A stretch of DNA of 64,000 nt, taken from contig JANRIX010000002.1 in the NCBI GenBank assembly GCA_033764435.1, positions 62,001 through 126,000 on the forward strand, read 5' to 3'. Shown in pieces: positions 34,078 to 43,444 of the stretch. The notes beneath the pieces are model-generated. The model was not told where the DNA came from, did not search any database, and saw only the letters and a list, made by a program, of their open reading frames with translations. Each line of letters starts with the position of its first letter. The first letter of the stretch is position 1. This DNA is from JAEUMY01 sp033764435. Its GTDB lineage: Bacteria; Pseudomonadota; Gammaproteobacteria; Burkholderiales; Usitatibacteraceae. Position numbers and translations under genes: made by a program.

Positions 34078-35697
34078 ATGAAGATCCGTCCCCTCCCTTC
34101 CCTTGCTCCGCTGTCCATCCTCCTGTCGGCGCTGCTGGCCGCGGCACCCGCCTGGGCGCAACCGGCCGCGCCGGGCGCCGGCGCGTATTTCGTGCACACC
34201 GCGACGCAGGGCGACACGCTCATCAAGCTGGCCGACCGCTACCTCGAAAAGCGCAACAACTGGCAGAGCCTGCAGAAGCTGAACAGCATTGCCGATCCCA
34301 CCCGCATCAAGCCGGGCACGGCCATTCGCATTCCCATCCCGGACATGCGCCGCGAGCCGGCGGACATGAAGGTGCTCGCGGTTCAGGGCGATGCCCAGGC
34401 CGATGGCGCGCGGCTGGCGGCGGGCGGTGCGGTCAGGGAGGGACAGAAACTCGCCACGGGCGAGAACGGCTTTGTCACGCTGCAACTGGCCGACGGCTCC
34501 ACGCTCACCGTGCAATCGAAGAGCAAGGTCAATGTGGACAACGCGCGCAAGCTGGCCAACACCGGCGGCGTGCTGGATACCGTGTTCAAGGTCGTGTCGG
34601 GTCGCGTGGAAGCCGGCGTGGAGCGCCAGCGCGGGCCGGCAGCACGCTTCGAGGTGAAGACCGACACGTCGACCATGGGTGTGCGCGGCACGAAGTTCCG
34701 GGTTGCTGCCGATGAAGGCGGCAAGGTCGCCAAGGGCGAGGTGCTCACTGGCCGGGTGGGTGTGAGCGCGGAAGGCGTTGCCGCGCCCGAGCTGGGGCTG
34801 GATGCGGGCTTTGGCACGCTGGTCGAGGCAGGCAAGCCACCGTTGCCGCCGGTGGCGCTGCTGCCTGAACCTGCGCTGAACGAGGTGCCGGCGCGCGTGG
34901 AGCGCACCCGCTTCAGCGTGCGCGTGGCGCCCGTTGCCGGCGCCACGGCCTACCGCGCCCAGGTGGCGCGCGACGCGGCGTTCAAGGATGTGCAGGCCGA
35001 TGTGTTGTCGACTGGGCCCGAGATTGCGCTCCGCGATCTGCCCGATGGCGATTTCTTCCTCCGCGTGCGCGCCGTCGACAAGCTGGGCCTGGAGGGCAAG
35101 GATGCGCAGCGCGGCTTCACGCTCGCGGCGCGGCCGGAGCCGCCGATTACCATCGGCCCGACGCCTGATGCGCGCCTCGCGGACGGCGCGGTGAAATTCG
35201 ATTGGGCGGCGAACGCCGAGGCGGGCGGCTATCGATTGCAGATTGCCAGCGCCGCCGACGTGGCATTCGCCAAGCCGATCATCGACGAAAGCCGCATTGC
35301 CAACAATCGCTATCAGCCAGCCAAGCCGCTGGCGCCTGGCGATTATGTGTGGCGCGTGGCCAGCGTGACCACGCTGGGCAAGCCCGGGCCGTGGGGTGAT
35401 CCGCTCCGCTTCAGCGTGCGGCCCGCGCTGGCCGAGCCCGATGTGCCGCAGGTGCAGGGCGGCAAGGTGCGCTTCTCCTGGCGCGGCGATGCGGGCGTGC
35501 GCTATCAGTTCCAGCTCGCCAGCGACAGCCGCTTCCGCCGCATCGTGACCGACCTCATCACCGAGAAGCCGGAAGTGATTCTCGACCGGCCTGCGGTGGG
35601 CGTGTACTACATGCGCTATCGCATCGTCGAAGGTGATGCGGGTGCGGGTCCGTTCAGCAGCACGCAGTCGGTGGACATCTATCCGCTCGGACGCTGA
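34078..35697 (+). CDS. Secreted LysM-FecR domain protein
   Basis: 539 residues from ATG 34078. Signal peptide ending AWAQ, then a LysM domain (YFVHTATQGDTLIKLADRYL ... RIKPGTAIRIP) that binds peptidoglycan, then a FecR domain with GDAQ...LAAGGAVREGQKL and DTSTMGVRGTKFRV, then about 280 residues of beta-sandwich repeats resembling fibronectin type III (RFSVRVAPVAGATAYRAQVA; VKFDWAANAEAGGYRLQIA). It should sit in the periplasm on the cell wall. FecR/LysM proteins are often encoded next to CHASE2 sensors, as here, and may present a signal to them. Confidence 0.88.
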   Translation: MKIRPLPSLAPLSILLSALLAAAPAWAQPAAPGAGAYFVHTATQGDTLIKLADRYLEKRNNWQSLQKLNSIADPTRIKPGTAIRIPIPDMRREPADMKVLAVQGDAQADGARLAAGGAVREGQKLATGENGFVTLQLADGSTLTVQSKSKVNVDNARKLANTGGVLDTVFKVVSGRVEAGVERQRGPAARFEVKTDTSTMGVRGTKFRVAADEGGKVAKGEVLTGRVGVSAEGVAAPELGLDAGFGTLVEAGKPPLPPVALLPEPALNEVPARVERTRFSVRVAPVAGATAYRAQVARDAAFKDVQADVLSTGPEIALRDLPDGDFFLRVRAVDKLGLEGKDAQRGFTLAARPEPPITIGPTPDARLADGAVKFDWAANAEAGGYRLQIASAADVAFAKPIIDESRIANNRYQPAKPLAPGDYVWRVASVTTLGKPGPWGDPLRFSVRPALAEPDVPQVQGGKVRFSWRGDAGVRYQFQLASDSRFRRIVTDLITEKPEVILDRPAVGVYYMRYRIVEGDAGAGPFSSTQSVDIYPLGR

Positions 35698-35710
35698 GCG
35701 GGCTGCCGCG

Positions 35711-38116
35711 TTGGTCAGCGCATCGTCACCCGGTCAGTGGCTGCGCTCGCGCCTGGTGCGCGAGTGGCTGCTGATCGTTGCCATTCTGGCGATGCTGGGT
35801 GTGGCGTCCGCGCGTGGCCAGTGGCTCTGGCGGCTGGACCAGTCGCTGTACGACATCGCGCTGACGCTGTGGGAACGTCCGGCAGCGCAGGACATTGTGC
35901 TGGTCGCGATCGACGATGCGAGTCTTGAAAGCATCGGCCGCTGGCCATGGCGCCGGGCCATCCATGCCACGCTGGTTGAGCGCATCGCCGCTGACCGGCC
36001 GCGCGCGCTGGGCCTGGACATCATCCTTTCCGAACCGGACATCGCCGAGCGCAATGCCGACGCGCTGCTGGCTGACAAGCTGCGCGGAAGCGGCGTCGTG
36101 GTGCTGCCCCTTGTCATCGAAAGTGGCGCGGGCGCGGCGCGTGAAGTGCCACCCATTCCCGTGCTGGCAGCGGCGGCAACGCGCCAGGGTCTGATCGGGC
36201 TGGAGCTGGACCAGGACGGCTTGGCGCGAAGCGTCTATCTTCGCGAGGGCGTGGGCGTTGCCCGGCATTCGCAACTCGCGCTGGCATTGCTGGAAGCGGC
36301 GGGGGCGCGGTCGATGACCGCAGCGTTGCCCGGCGAGGCTGATGCGCTGGCTGCCTCGCGCCTGACCCGCTCCCGCGTGCGCGACCACTGGTATCAGGTG
36401 CCATTTGTCGGCCCGCCCGGATCATACGCACAGGTGTCGTATGCCGACGTGCTGGCAGGGCAGGTGCCGGCCGGTTTCTTCCGTGACAAGTTCGTGCTGG
36501 TCGGCGCGACCGCCACCGGGATGGGCGATGCATTTCCGACACCCGTGTCCGGCGGTTCACGGCCGCTTCCGGGTGTGGAGATTCACGCCAACGTGCTGCA
36601 GGCCTTGAGCGAGGGCATCGACATCCGTCTCGCCGGTCCGGTGCGCGGTGCATGGCTTGCCTTCATCGCGGTGCTGATCGTGATGGCGCTTTATGTGCGC
36701 CTCACGCCGCGCCAGGGTCTCGTGCTCACCGGCGTCGCCGCCCTCACGCTGGCAGTCGGCGCGGCAGTGGTGTTTCGTTACGGCCAGGTGTGGTTCGCGC
36801 CGTCGTCGGCCTTGCTGGTCGTGTTCTCGGCCTATCCGTTGTGGAGCTGGCGCCGGCTGGAAGCGGCGCAGGGTTATCTCGCCGAGGAATTCGAGCGCCT
36901 GTCCGCCGAGCCCGTCCTCCTGCCGACAGAGGCGGAGAGCTATCGGGTCAAGTCAGCCGGCGCGCTGGCGCTCGGCGAAAGTGTGGAAGCGCGCATCCAG
37001 TCTGTGCGCGAGGCGACCGAGCGGCTGCGCAACCTGAAGCGCTTCGTCACCGATGCGCTGGACAGCCTGCCCGATGCGACCGCAGTGGTGGATCGCCACG
37101 GTGCCGTGGTCCTCGCGAATATTCGCATGGCGCGGCTGGCGGGCGTGTCATCGCCGGCCGAACTGGCCGGGCGCCCGGTCACCGCATTGCTCACCGGTGT
37201 GGAGCTGAAGACGCGCGGTGGCTGGCAGCCGGTCGTCGATGCGCTCGCGGCTGGCTTGCCGCTCGCCCATGAGGCGATGCTGCACGCGGCCGGCGGCACG
37301 GAACGCGAGCACCTGGTGCAGACTGCACCGTGCCACGCGGCCAGCGGAGAGCGCATTGGCGGCATCCTCACGCTGATCGACATCAGCGCGCTGAAGGAGA
37401 CCGAGCGCAAGCGGGACGAGGCGCTGCGCTTCCTGTCACACGACATGCGCGCGCCGCAGGCATCGATTCTCACCCTGCTGGAAATGCACGCCACCGAGCC
37501 TGCCGCCATGCCGGTGGCCAGGCTCACCGAGCGCGTGGGTCGCTACGCGCGGCGCACCCTGACCCTGGCAGACGACTTCCTGCGCCTTGCGCGCGCGGAG
37601 CGTTTGCGCAGCACCGAGCTCGCGCCGGTTGACCTGGTCGCGTTGCTCGACGAGGTGCGTGACGAGGCGCTGCCACAGGCTGCGCCGCGCGGGACGCGCA
37701 TCGAGCTGGACGTCGGTGCGGACACCGAGGCGATGGTCAACGGTGATGGCGATCTCCTGCGGCGAGCCGTCATGAATCTGCTGTCGAACGCCATCAAGTA
37801 CAGCCCGCATGGCAGCGTGGTCCGCCTCGGGTTGGCGGGTGCGCCAGCGGGACGGGCCGCGCAGGGCAGCGGCGAGTGGTCAGTCTTCGTGGCGGATCAG
37901 GGGCACGGCATCGCCGAGGCGGATCTGCCCCGGCTGTTCGGGCGATTCACCCGCCTGCAGCGCGAAGGACAGCCGGAGGCGGAGGGCATCGGTCTCGGAC
38001 TGGTGTTCGTGAAGACTGTGGCCGAGCGCCACGGCGGACGGGTTGACGTGCACAGCCGCACCGAGCCGCAGGGTCAGCGCGGCAGCACGTTCACACTGAT
38101 CCTGCCGGCGCTCTAG
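35711..38116 (+). CDS. CHASE2 sensor histidine kinase with PAS domain
   Basis: About 801 residues from a TTG at 35711; starts inside the preceding gene (ATG 35636) are also open, so the exact start is uncertain. Order: one membrane helix (WLLIVAILAMLGVASA), CHASE2 periplasmic domain (DIVLVAIDDASLESIGRWPW, GLDIILSEPD, VLVGATATGMGD), three closely spaced helices, PAS, HisKA with His577 in RFLSHDMRAPQ, and HATPase with NLLSNAIKYSP and GIGLGLVFVK. A palindrome copy encodes LANIRMARL in the PAS domain. Probable partner of the OmpR-type regulator upstream. Confidence 0.88.
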   Translation: MVSASSPGQWLRSRLVREWLLIVAILAMLGVASARGQWLWRLDQSLYDIALTLWERPAAQDIVLVAIDDASLESIGRWPWRRAIHATLVERIAADRPRALGLDIILSEPDIAERNADALLADKLRGSGVVVLPLVIESGAGAAREVPPIPVLAAAATRQGLIGLELDQDGLARSVYLREGVGVARHSQLALALLEAAGARSMTAALPGEADALAASRLTRSRVRDHWYQVPFVGPPGSYAQVSYADVLAGQVPAGFFRDKFVLVGATATGMGDAFPTPVSGGSRPLPGVEIHANVLQALSEGIDIRLAGPVRGAWLAFIAVLIVMALYVRLTPRQGLVLTGVAALTLAVGAAVVFRYGQVWFAPSSALLVVFSAYPLWSWRRLEAAQGYLAEEFERLSAEPVLLPTEAESYRVKSAGALALGESVEARIQSVREATERLRNLKRFVTDALDSLPDATAVVDRHGAVVLANIRMARLAGVSSPAELAGRPVTALLTGVELKTRGGWQPVVDALAAGLPLAHEAMLHAAGGTEREHLVQTAPCHAASGERIGGILTLIDISALKETERKRDEALRFLSHDMRAPQASILTLLEMHATEPAAMPVARLTERVGRYARRTLTLADDFLRLARAERLRSTELAPVDLVALLDEVRDEALPQAAPRGTRIELDVGADTEAMVNGDGDLLRRAVMNLLSNAIKYSPHGSVVRLGLAGAPAGRAAQGSGEWSVFVADQGHGIAEADLPRLFGRFTRLQREGQPEAEGIGLGLVFVKTVAERHGGRVDVHSRTEPQGQRGSTFTLILPAL
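37115..37126. repeat. Iterated palindrome, perfect 12-bp copy
   Basis: Coding, in the PAS region of the CHASE2 kinase; reads ANIR. Confidence 0.95.
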
Positions 38117-39149
38117 CGCCCGCGTGCCCGGGCGCGACCGCCCGGAAGCGGTACAGGCCGTCCGCGCCGCGATCCCGCATCAGCCGACCGGCATGCCAGA
38201 GATGATTCAGGTGCGCGATGGCCTCTGCCATGGCGAACATGAGCTGATGATCGTCCAACTCGCGCTTGAACAGCACAGGGAGGATTTCAGTCGCCGTGTG
38301 TGCGTCCGCGCACGCGGCCTCGACCTCCGCAAGGCGCGCGTCATGATGCGCGATGAGCTGGTCCAGCCGTGAATGGAGGCCGGTGAAGGGTCGATCGTGC
38401 GAGGGCAGCACCAGTGTCTGCGCCGGCAGGTCGCCGAAGGTGCGCACCGAGGTGAGGAACTGCTGCAGCGGATCGCCATCAGGTTGGTTGCCCCACACGC
38501 CGACATTGGTCGTGATGCGCGGCAGGATCTGGTCGCCGGAAATCAGCACGGCGAGCTCGGGCGAGAACAGCGTCGCGTGTTCCGGCGCATGGCCGAAGAC
38601 CGTGCGGATGTGCCATTCGCGGCCGCCGACGGTGAGCACGTCGCCTGCGAATATTCGCGTGGTGGTGGGCGGCAGTGTCGGCACACCCGTCTTGTAAGAG
38701 TTGCCGCGGGTGACCTGCGCCTCCAGCCGCTTGGCATCGAGCCCGTGACTGGCAAAGAGCGCGTTGCCACCCGCGCGGCTCCAGCCGCCCAGGCCTTCCC
38801 GTACTGCCCAGGCCGTCAGGTACTCGGCCTCGGTGATGAGCACCGGCGCGCCGGTCCGCTCATGCAGCCAGCCTGCACAGCCGATGTGGTCGGGGTGGTA
38901 ATGCGTCACCACGATGCGGGAGACCGGACGGCCCTGCATTGAGCCGGCGAACAGCTGCTCCCAAAGCTCATGGGTGGCCGCAACGCCATAGCCCGTGTCG
39001 ACGATGCACCAGCCGTCGCCGTCCTCGATCAGCCAGAGGTTGATGTGATTGAGCGCGAAGGGCAGCGGCATGCGCAGCCAGTGCACACCGGGGGCGACTT
39101 CGAGGGTCGTGCCGGGGGCGGGGACGTCGGGGAAGGGATAGGCGATCAC
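38091..39149 (-). CDS. Metallo-beta-lactamase-fold hydrolase
   Basis: 352 residues from a GTG at 39149. The zinc site THYHPDHIGC (HxHxDH), the downstream His in VFGHAPEHA, the Asp in LISGDQILP and the His in VLPSHDRPF are in the expected order for glyoxalase II-like metallo-beta-lactamase enzymes. The C-terminal 70 residues, with a winged-helix-like HLNHLWHAGRLMRD, match the small domain added in LACTB2-type members. A longer frame upstream (to 39401) lacks similarity. It overlaps the CHASE2 kinase tail by 26 bp in convergent orientation. Confidence 0.87.
   Translation of the reverse strand: MIAYPFPDVPAPGTTLEVAPGVHWLRMPLPFALNHINLWLIEDGDGWCIVDTGYGVAATHELWEQLFAGSMQGRPVSRIVVTHYHPDHIGCAGWLHERTGAPVLITEAEYLTAWAVREGLGGWSRAGGNALFASHGLDAKRLEAQVTRGNSYKTGVPTLPPTTTRIFAGDVLTVGGREWHIRTVFGHAPEHATLFSPELAVLISGDQILPRITTNVGVWGNQPDGDPLQQFLTSVRTFGDLPAQTLVLPSHDRPFTGLHSRLDQLIAHHDARLAEVEAACADAHTATEILPVLFKRELDDHQLMFAMAEAIAHLNHLWHAGRLMRDRGADGLYRFRAVAPGHAGARAPAGSV
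38647..38658. repeat. Iterated palindrome, perfect 12-bp copy
   Basis: Coding, in the metallo-beta-lactamase-fold gene; reads RIFA in TRIFAGDV on the minus strand. Confidence 0.95.
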
Positions 39150-39215
39150 GGGGCGAGAAGCGGGACGGGAAGGTCCCGTGAGGACTGCAGGAGGCGGTGA
39201 TGCATCCCGGGCCCT

Positions 39216-39227
39216 GCGAATATTCGC
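39216..39227. repeat. Iterated palindrome, extended 14-bp copy
   Basis: Noncoding, 23 bp downstream of the CHASE2 cyclase stop codon (minus strand) and 66 bp upstream of the next minus-strand gene. Confidence 0.95.
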
Positions 39228-39250
39228 AAGACCCGGGGCTTGAGTGCAGG

Positions 39251-41530
39251 CTATTTCGTCTTGAACACGAACACGCCATCCCAATCCGGGGCGAGGTCCT
39301 GCTTGCGCAGATCGGCGATGCGGTCGAGATACACCTTGTAGACCTTGGTGGTCGGTGCAGCCTGGGAAAGTGCCACCAGCATGCGCTCGGCTTCGTCCCA
39401 TTGCTGCGCGCGGTACTTGGCCAATGCCTTGTGGAAGCGCTCGACTTCATCGATGGCGGACTCGCCCACTTCACCGATGAGGCCCACGGGTTCGAAGATG
39501 GCGACCGGCTCAAGCTTGCCCTTCACGCGCACCTTGTCGAGTTCCTTGTAGATGGCGATGGGGGCAGCCTTCACGATGTTCTCCGACACGAGGATGCCAA
39601 CGCCGTACTCCTTGGTCAGGCCTTCCAGACGTGCACCCAGGTTCACCGCGTCGCCCATGACCGTGTACGCGCGGCGGAAGGACGAGCCCATGTTGCCCAC
39701 GCTCATCTTGCCGCAGTTGAGACCGACACCGATGTGCAAGGCCGGCCAGCCCTTCTCCTTGAACGGCGCATCCAGCTTGCGGATGTCCTTCTGCATTTGC
39801 AGCGCGGTCTTGATGCCGTGCTCGGCATGCTTGTCGTCCGGCAGCGGCGCACCCCAGAACGCCATGATGGCATCGCCGATGTATTTGTCGATGGTGCCGC
39901 GCTGCCCCTGTACCACCTCGGTCATCGGGGTGAGGTAGGCGTTCATCATCTTTTCCAGCTGATCGGCAGGCAGGCTTTCCGAGATGGTGGTGAAGTCACG
40001 CACGTCGGAAAAGAGCACGGTCATCTCGCGCGTCTCGCCGGCCATGGAGTAGCCCTCGGGGTTCTGGGCCATCTCCGCCACCAGTTCGCGCGGCACGTAT
40101 TCGCCGAACTTGGACACGATCTGGCGCTTCTGCCGCGCCTCGGCGAAGAAGCCGTAGGCCATGTTGAACACGTACAGGATGAACGTCATCAGGAGCGGCA
40201 TCGCGATGCTGTACACGGTGTTCTTTGACGACCAGTTGTACATGTTGAAGCCGATGAAAGCGGCGAGAATGCCGATGGTCATCAGCGTGGCCATGAGTGG
40301 CGAGAGGCGCGGAAGCAGCAGCACCATCATGAGACCGGTGATGAACATCAGAAAGGCGCCGACCTCGCCGTCGTACTGCGAGCGCTCCTTGATGGAGTTG
40401 TTCAGCATGCCCGACAGCAGGTTGGCGTGAACTTCAACCCCGGGGTACGCGGCGCCGACGGGCGTGTTCCGCAGGTCCAGCAGGCCCTGCGCGGAGGTGC
40501 CAAGGATGGCGATCTTGCCGACCAGTTCGTTTTCCGGGAGTGTGCCGCGGATGATGTCGGTGGCAGAGATGTACTTGAAGCTGGGCGACTCGCCACGATA
40601 CGGCACCAGCGCCGTGGTCAGTTCGTCCACGGCGATGCGTGTGTTGCCCACAATGAAGGCTTCGGGACCGTAGATCCAAGCCTTGTCCCGCTCATCGAAT
40701 TCGACCCGGAGGGGATGGTTGTCCAGGTAGGTCCGGTACATCGCCAGCGAGAGGGACTCGTAGTACCCGCCCTGGAACTTGGCCAGCATGGGTACGCGCC
40801 GGATAATGCCGTCCTGGTCCAGGTCAGGCAGCAGATGGCCGGTATTGGCCGAATTGTCCTGGATGATCTTGAGGTTGCCGCTGTAGCCATCCATTTCGAT
40901 GGCCACGATGTTGCGTTTGCGGTTGGAGTTCGGGTCCTTGAACGTGTCGACTGTGAATGTCGGGGCGGGCAGCGCACCAATCTGCAGTTTGGAGGATGCG
41001 GCGATGTTGGAAGAACCGACGAAGCCCAGCACCACCGGGTAGTTCTTGATGGTGTCGGCGAAGAGCGCGTCGTAGTTGAGATCCTTGCGCAGCCGTGGCA
41101 TGACCGACTGGAACTCGCTGTTCCCGCTCAGTGCATCCTTGGCCAGCTCCTCCAGGGTTTTCAGGCCGGAGGTTTCGTCCGGCTCCGAAAACACGATGTC
41201 GTAGCCGAGCACCTTCAGCTTGTACTTGTCGAAGGCCTGACGGGTGAGCAGCGCCATCTTGTCGCGCGGCCACGGCCAGCGGCCTTCTGCCTGCAGGCTT
41301 TTTTCGTCCAGGTCGATGATGACCACGCGGTCCTCGACCGTGCGTGGCATCGTCAGGCGCAGCCGGGTGTCGTAGGCCTGCAGCTCCAGCTGCTTGAAGA
41401 AGGTGATGTTGATGGCCCCAACCTCGCACATGATGAAGAAGATCACCACAGCAAAGCTGAGCGCGGCGCGGATCACCGCGTTGACCGAGTTGAAGTACTT
41501 CTTCCAGAGGGTGGAAAACTGAATGGCCAT
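39251..41530 (-). CDS. CHASE2 adenylate cyclase
   Basis: 759 residues from ATG 41530. One helix near 25-45, CHASE2 domain (RVVIIDLDEKSLQAEGRWPW, LGYDIVFSEPD, GKIAILGTSAQGL, PGVEVHANLLSGML), three membrane helices, then a class III cyclase: MTVLFSDVRDFTTISESL, TIDKYIGDAIMAFWGAP with both metal Asp and the base-selecting Lys, and YTVMGDAVNLGARLE with the Asn/Arg pair. The Lys/Thr combination is that of class IIIb adenylate cyclases. The C terminus adds a TPR-like helix pair (RFHKALAKYRAQQWDEAERM). It makes cAMP in response to a periplasmic signal. Confidence 0.93.
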   Translation of the reverse strand: MAIQFSTLWKKYFNSVNAVIRAALSFAVVIFFIMCEVGAINITFFKQLELQAYDTRLRLTMPRTVEDRVVIIDLDEKSLQAEGRWPWPRDKMALLTRQAFDKYKLKVLGYDIVFSEPDETSGLKTLEELAKDALSGNSEFQSVMPRLRKDLNYDALFADTIKNYPVVLGFVGSSNIAASSKLQIGALPAPTFTVDTFKDPNSNRKRNIVAIEMDGYSGNLKIIQDNSANTGHLLPDLDQDGIIRRVPMLAKFQGGYYESLSLAMYRTYLDNHPLRVEFDERDKAWIYGPEAFIVGNTRIAVDELTTALVPYRGESPSFKYISATDIIRGTLPENELVGKIAILGTSAQGLLDLRNTPVGAAYPGVEVHANLLSGMLNNSIKERSQYDGEVGAFLMFITGLMMVLLLPRLSPLMATLMTIGILAAFIGFNMYNWSSKNTVYSIAMPLLMTFILYVFNMAYGFFAEARQKRQIVSKFGEYVPRELVAEMAQNPEGYSMAGETREMTVLFSDVRDFTTISESLPADQLEKMMNAYLTPMTEVVQGQRGTIDKYIGDAIMAFWGAPLPDDKHAEHGIKTALQMQKDIRKLDAPFKEKGWPALHIGVGLNCGKMSVGNMGSSFRRAYTVMGDAVNLGARLEGLTKEYGVGILVSENIVKAAPIAIYKELDKVRVKGKLEPVAIFEPVGLIGEVGESAIDEVERFHKALAKYRAQQWDEAERMLVALSQAAPTTKVYKVYLDRIADLRKQDLAPDWDGVFVFKTK

Positions 41531-41767
41531 GGTCGTGTCTTTGTCTGGTTGTATGGACGGCCGGCAACCGGTCTCGGGCCTGGACACCATCCTCTCCCCG
41601 GGATGGCGCGAAAACAATAGCACAGTGACCGCGGCATCAGCCATCCTGGCCGTAAAAGTCGGCTATGCTGGCCGCCCGAATGCCGTGAACATGCGATGGC
41701 CGCCGCGCGGCGCTGTCAACAACGTACGCGCTACCGCGCTGCCCGGATGCTTCACCGGCTGTCCCAA

Positions 41768-41779
41768 GCGAATATTCGC
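41768..41779. repeat. Iterated palindrome, perfect 12-bp copy
   Basis: Noncoding by my start choice: it ends one base before the CDF transporter ATG at 41781 and occupies the ribosome binding site position. If the gene starts at ATG 41691 instead, it is coding and reads RIFA. Confidence 0.95.
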
Positions 41780-41780
41780 C

Positions 41781-42755
41781 ATGCCCGAACCCGCACCGCC
41801 GCTGTCGGACTCCACTTCATCGCCCCCGGCCGTGGACCGCACGCGGCCGGGTGTGCCCGACGCGCCCCGTATTCGGCTGACCCATTACGCGTGGCTGTCG
41901 CTGGCGACCTCTGCCGTGGTGATCCTGCTCAAGGGCGGCGCGTGGTGGGTGACCGGTTCAGTCGCCTTGCTGTCGGATGCGCTCGAGAGCGGGGTCAACC
42001 TGGTCGCGGCCGTCATCGCGCTCGCATCGCTCACCTACGCCCGGCGCGGCCCGGACGAGGATCACCCGTTCGGTCACGGCAAGGTCGAGTTTTTTTCCAG
42101 CGGTGTCGAGGGCGGGCTCATCTTTGTCGCCGCCGGCCTGATCCTGTGGACGTCGGTGCCGCGCCTTTGGGCGCCGGTGCCGATCGAGTCGGCACCCATC
42201 GGCCTTGCGCTGTCTGTGGTGGCGTCGATTGCCAACGCTGTCTGCGCGCAGGTGCTGCTGCGTGCCGGTCGCGAGCACCGTTCCATCACGCTGGAGGCGG
42301 ATGGCCGCCATCTCATGACCGATGTGTGGACCACGGCGGGCGTGGTGGTGGCGCTGGTGCTGGTGGCCGTCACCGGCTGGATCTGGCTTGATGCCGTGAT
42401 CGCCATCCTCGTCGGACTGCACATTCTGGCGGAGGGTTGGCGGCTCATGCGCCGGTCATTCGATGGCCTCATGGACAAAAGCATTCCCGAGGACGAGTTG
42501 GAGAAGGTCCGCGCCGTGCTGGACCGGCTGCGTGCCGGCGGCAACGATTATCACGCGCTGCGCACGCGGCAGGCCGGGCGAGTCCATTTCATTGATGTCC
42601 ACGTGCTGGTGCCCGGCGCCATGACCGTCCAGGCGGGACATGATCTGGTGGAGCAGGTTGAGGCGGATCTCCGGGCGGCGGTGCCGCATGCGGAAGTCCT
42701 GATCCACCTCGAACCGCTGGAAGATCCCCGCGCCTGGCAGGATCTCCCGGCCTGA
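41781..42755 (+). CDS. Cation diffusion facilitator (CDF) metal transporter
   Basis: 324 residues from ATG 41781. The CDF plan is complete: helix pairs starting YAWLSLATSAVVILLKGGAW, SVALLSDALESGVNLVAAVI with the metal Asp, the DEDHPFGHGKVEFFSSGVEG loop, HLMTDVWTT with the HxxxD metal site, and a C-terminal cytoplasmic ferredoxin-like domain (HFIDVHVLVPGAMTVQAGHD ... VLIHLEPLED). It exports divalent cations such as zinc or iron using the proton gradient; the ion is not predictable. No typical ribosome binding site precedes 41781, where the palindrome lies; ATG 41691 is an in-frame alternative. Confidence 0.9.
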   Translation: MPEPAPPLSDSTSSPPAVDRTRPGVPDAPRIRLTHYAWLSLATSAVVILLKGGAWWVTGSVALLSDALESGVNLVAAVIALASLTYARRGPDEDHPFGHGKVEFFSSGVEGGLIFVAAGLILWTSVPRLWAPVPIESAPIGLALSVVASIANAVCAQVLLRAGREHRSITLEADGRHLMTDVWTTAGVVVALVLVAVTGWIWLDAVIAILVGLHILAEGWRLMRRSFDGLMDKSIPEDELEKVRAVLDRLRAGGNDYHALRTRQAGRVHFIDVHVLVPGAMTVQAGHDLVEQVEADLRAAVPHAEVLIHLEPLEDPRAWQDLPA

Positions 42756-42792
42756 CAGCCGGGGCCATCGCCCGGCACGACTCACTGCAAAG

Positions 42793-43164
42793 TCAGTTGA
42801 CCGTCGAAATGGGCTCCGCACCCGCGCCGCCCGAACGCGCGAGGCGCGCATGCTTTTCGGCCATCTCGGTGTCGCCCAGCTTCATCAGTGCCTCGGCGAG
42901 CATTTCATGCGCCTCTCTGGCCTGCGGCCAGCGGGTGACGATCTTGTGCAGGGCGCGAGCGGCGCGGAGGTGTTGCTGGTCTTCCATCAACAGCCGGGCG
43001 CGGGCGATGCCCTGGTTCGGCGTGTCCAGCGGCACGGCGATGGAGTTGTGGCCATGATTGTCGGTCCAGAGATTGCTCGGGCCGGCGTGTCCGGCGGCGG
43101 ACAGGGCCAGCATGGCGGCGGCGATCAGTACTTGTGCGGAGAGTTTGCGCGGGGAGGTGTTCAT
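42793..43164 (-). CDS. Small secreted helical-repeat protein
   Basis: 123 residues from ATG 43164. A signal peptide (KLSAQVLIAAAMLALSAAGHA) is followed by a short linker and helices LRAARALHKIVTRWPQAREA and HEMLAEALMKLGDTEMAEKH, which look like two TPR-type repeats. Probably periplasmic. Function unknown. It converges on the CDF gene with a 37-bp gap. The 280-bp gap on its upstream side, 43165-43444, holds only a palindrome copy that I can recognise. Confidence 0.72.
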   Translation of the reverse strand: MNTSPRKLSAQVLIAAAMLALSAAGHAGPSNLWTDNHGHNSIAVPLDTPNQGIARARLLMEDQQHLRAARALHKIVTRWPQAREAHEMLAEALMKLGDTEMAEKHARLARSGGAGAEPISTVN

Positions 43165-43413
43165 GGTGACTCCATCAGGGCTCGCAGCACACGCTGCGCA
43201 CTGATATTGATTCCCTGCGCGCCACAAGTTCGTACCAGTGTGTACCGCAGGGTCACCGCGCTTGGCGATTGAGGCCAGCGCAGGGCAGATCAGGTGAATG
43301 GACGCGCATTCGAGCAAGCCGGACAGAAACCGGGACACGCCGTGGCGGCCGATGCAGTCCGGGCCGCATTTGGTCACAGATCAATGGTGGCGCGGATCCA
43401 GACGCGCGGGCCT

Positions 43414-43425
43414 GCGAATATTCGC
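43414..43425. repeat. Iterated palindrome, perfect 12-bp copy
   Basis: Noncoding, 19 bp downstream of the YciI-like gene's stop codon (minus strand). One flanking base matches the 14-mer. Confidence 0.95.
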
Positions 43426-43444
43426 CGTGGCCCCCCGCGTTGCG

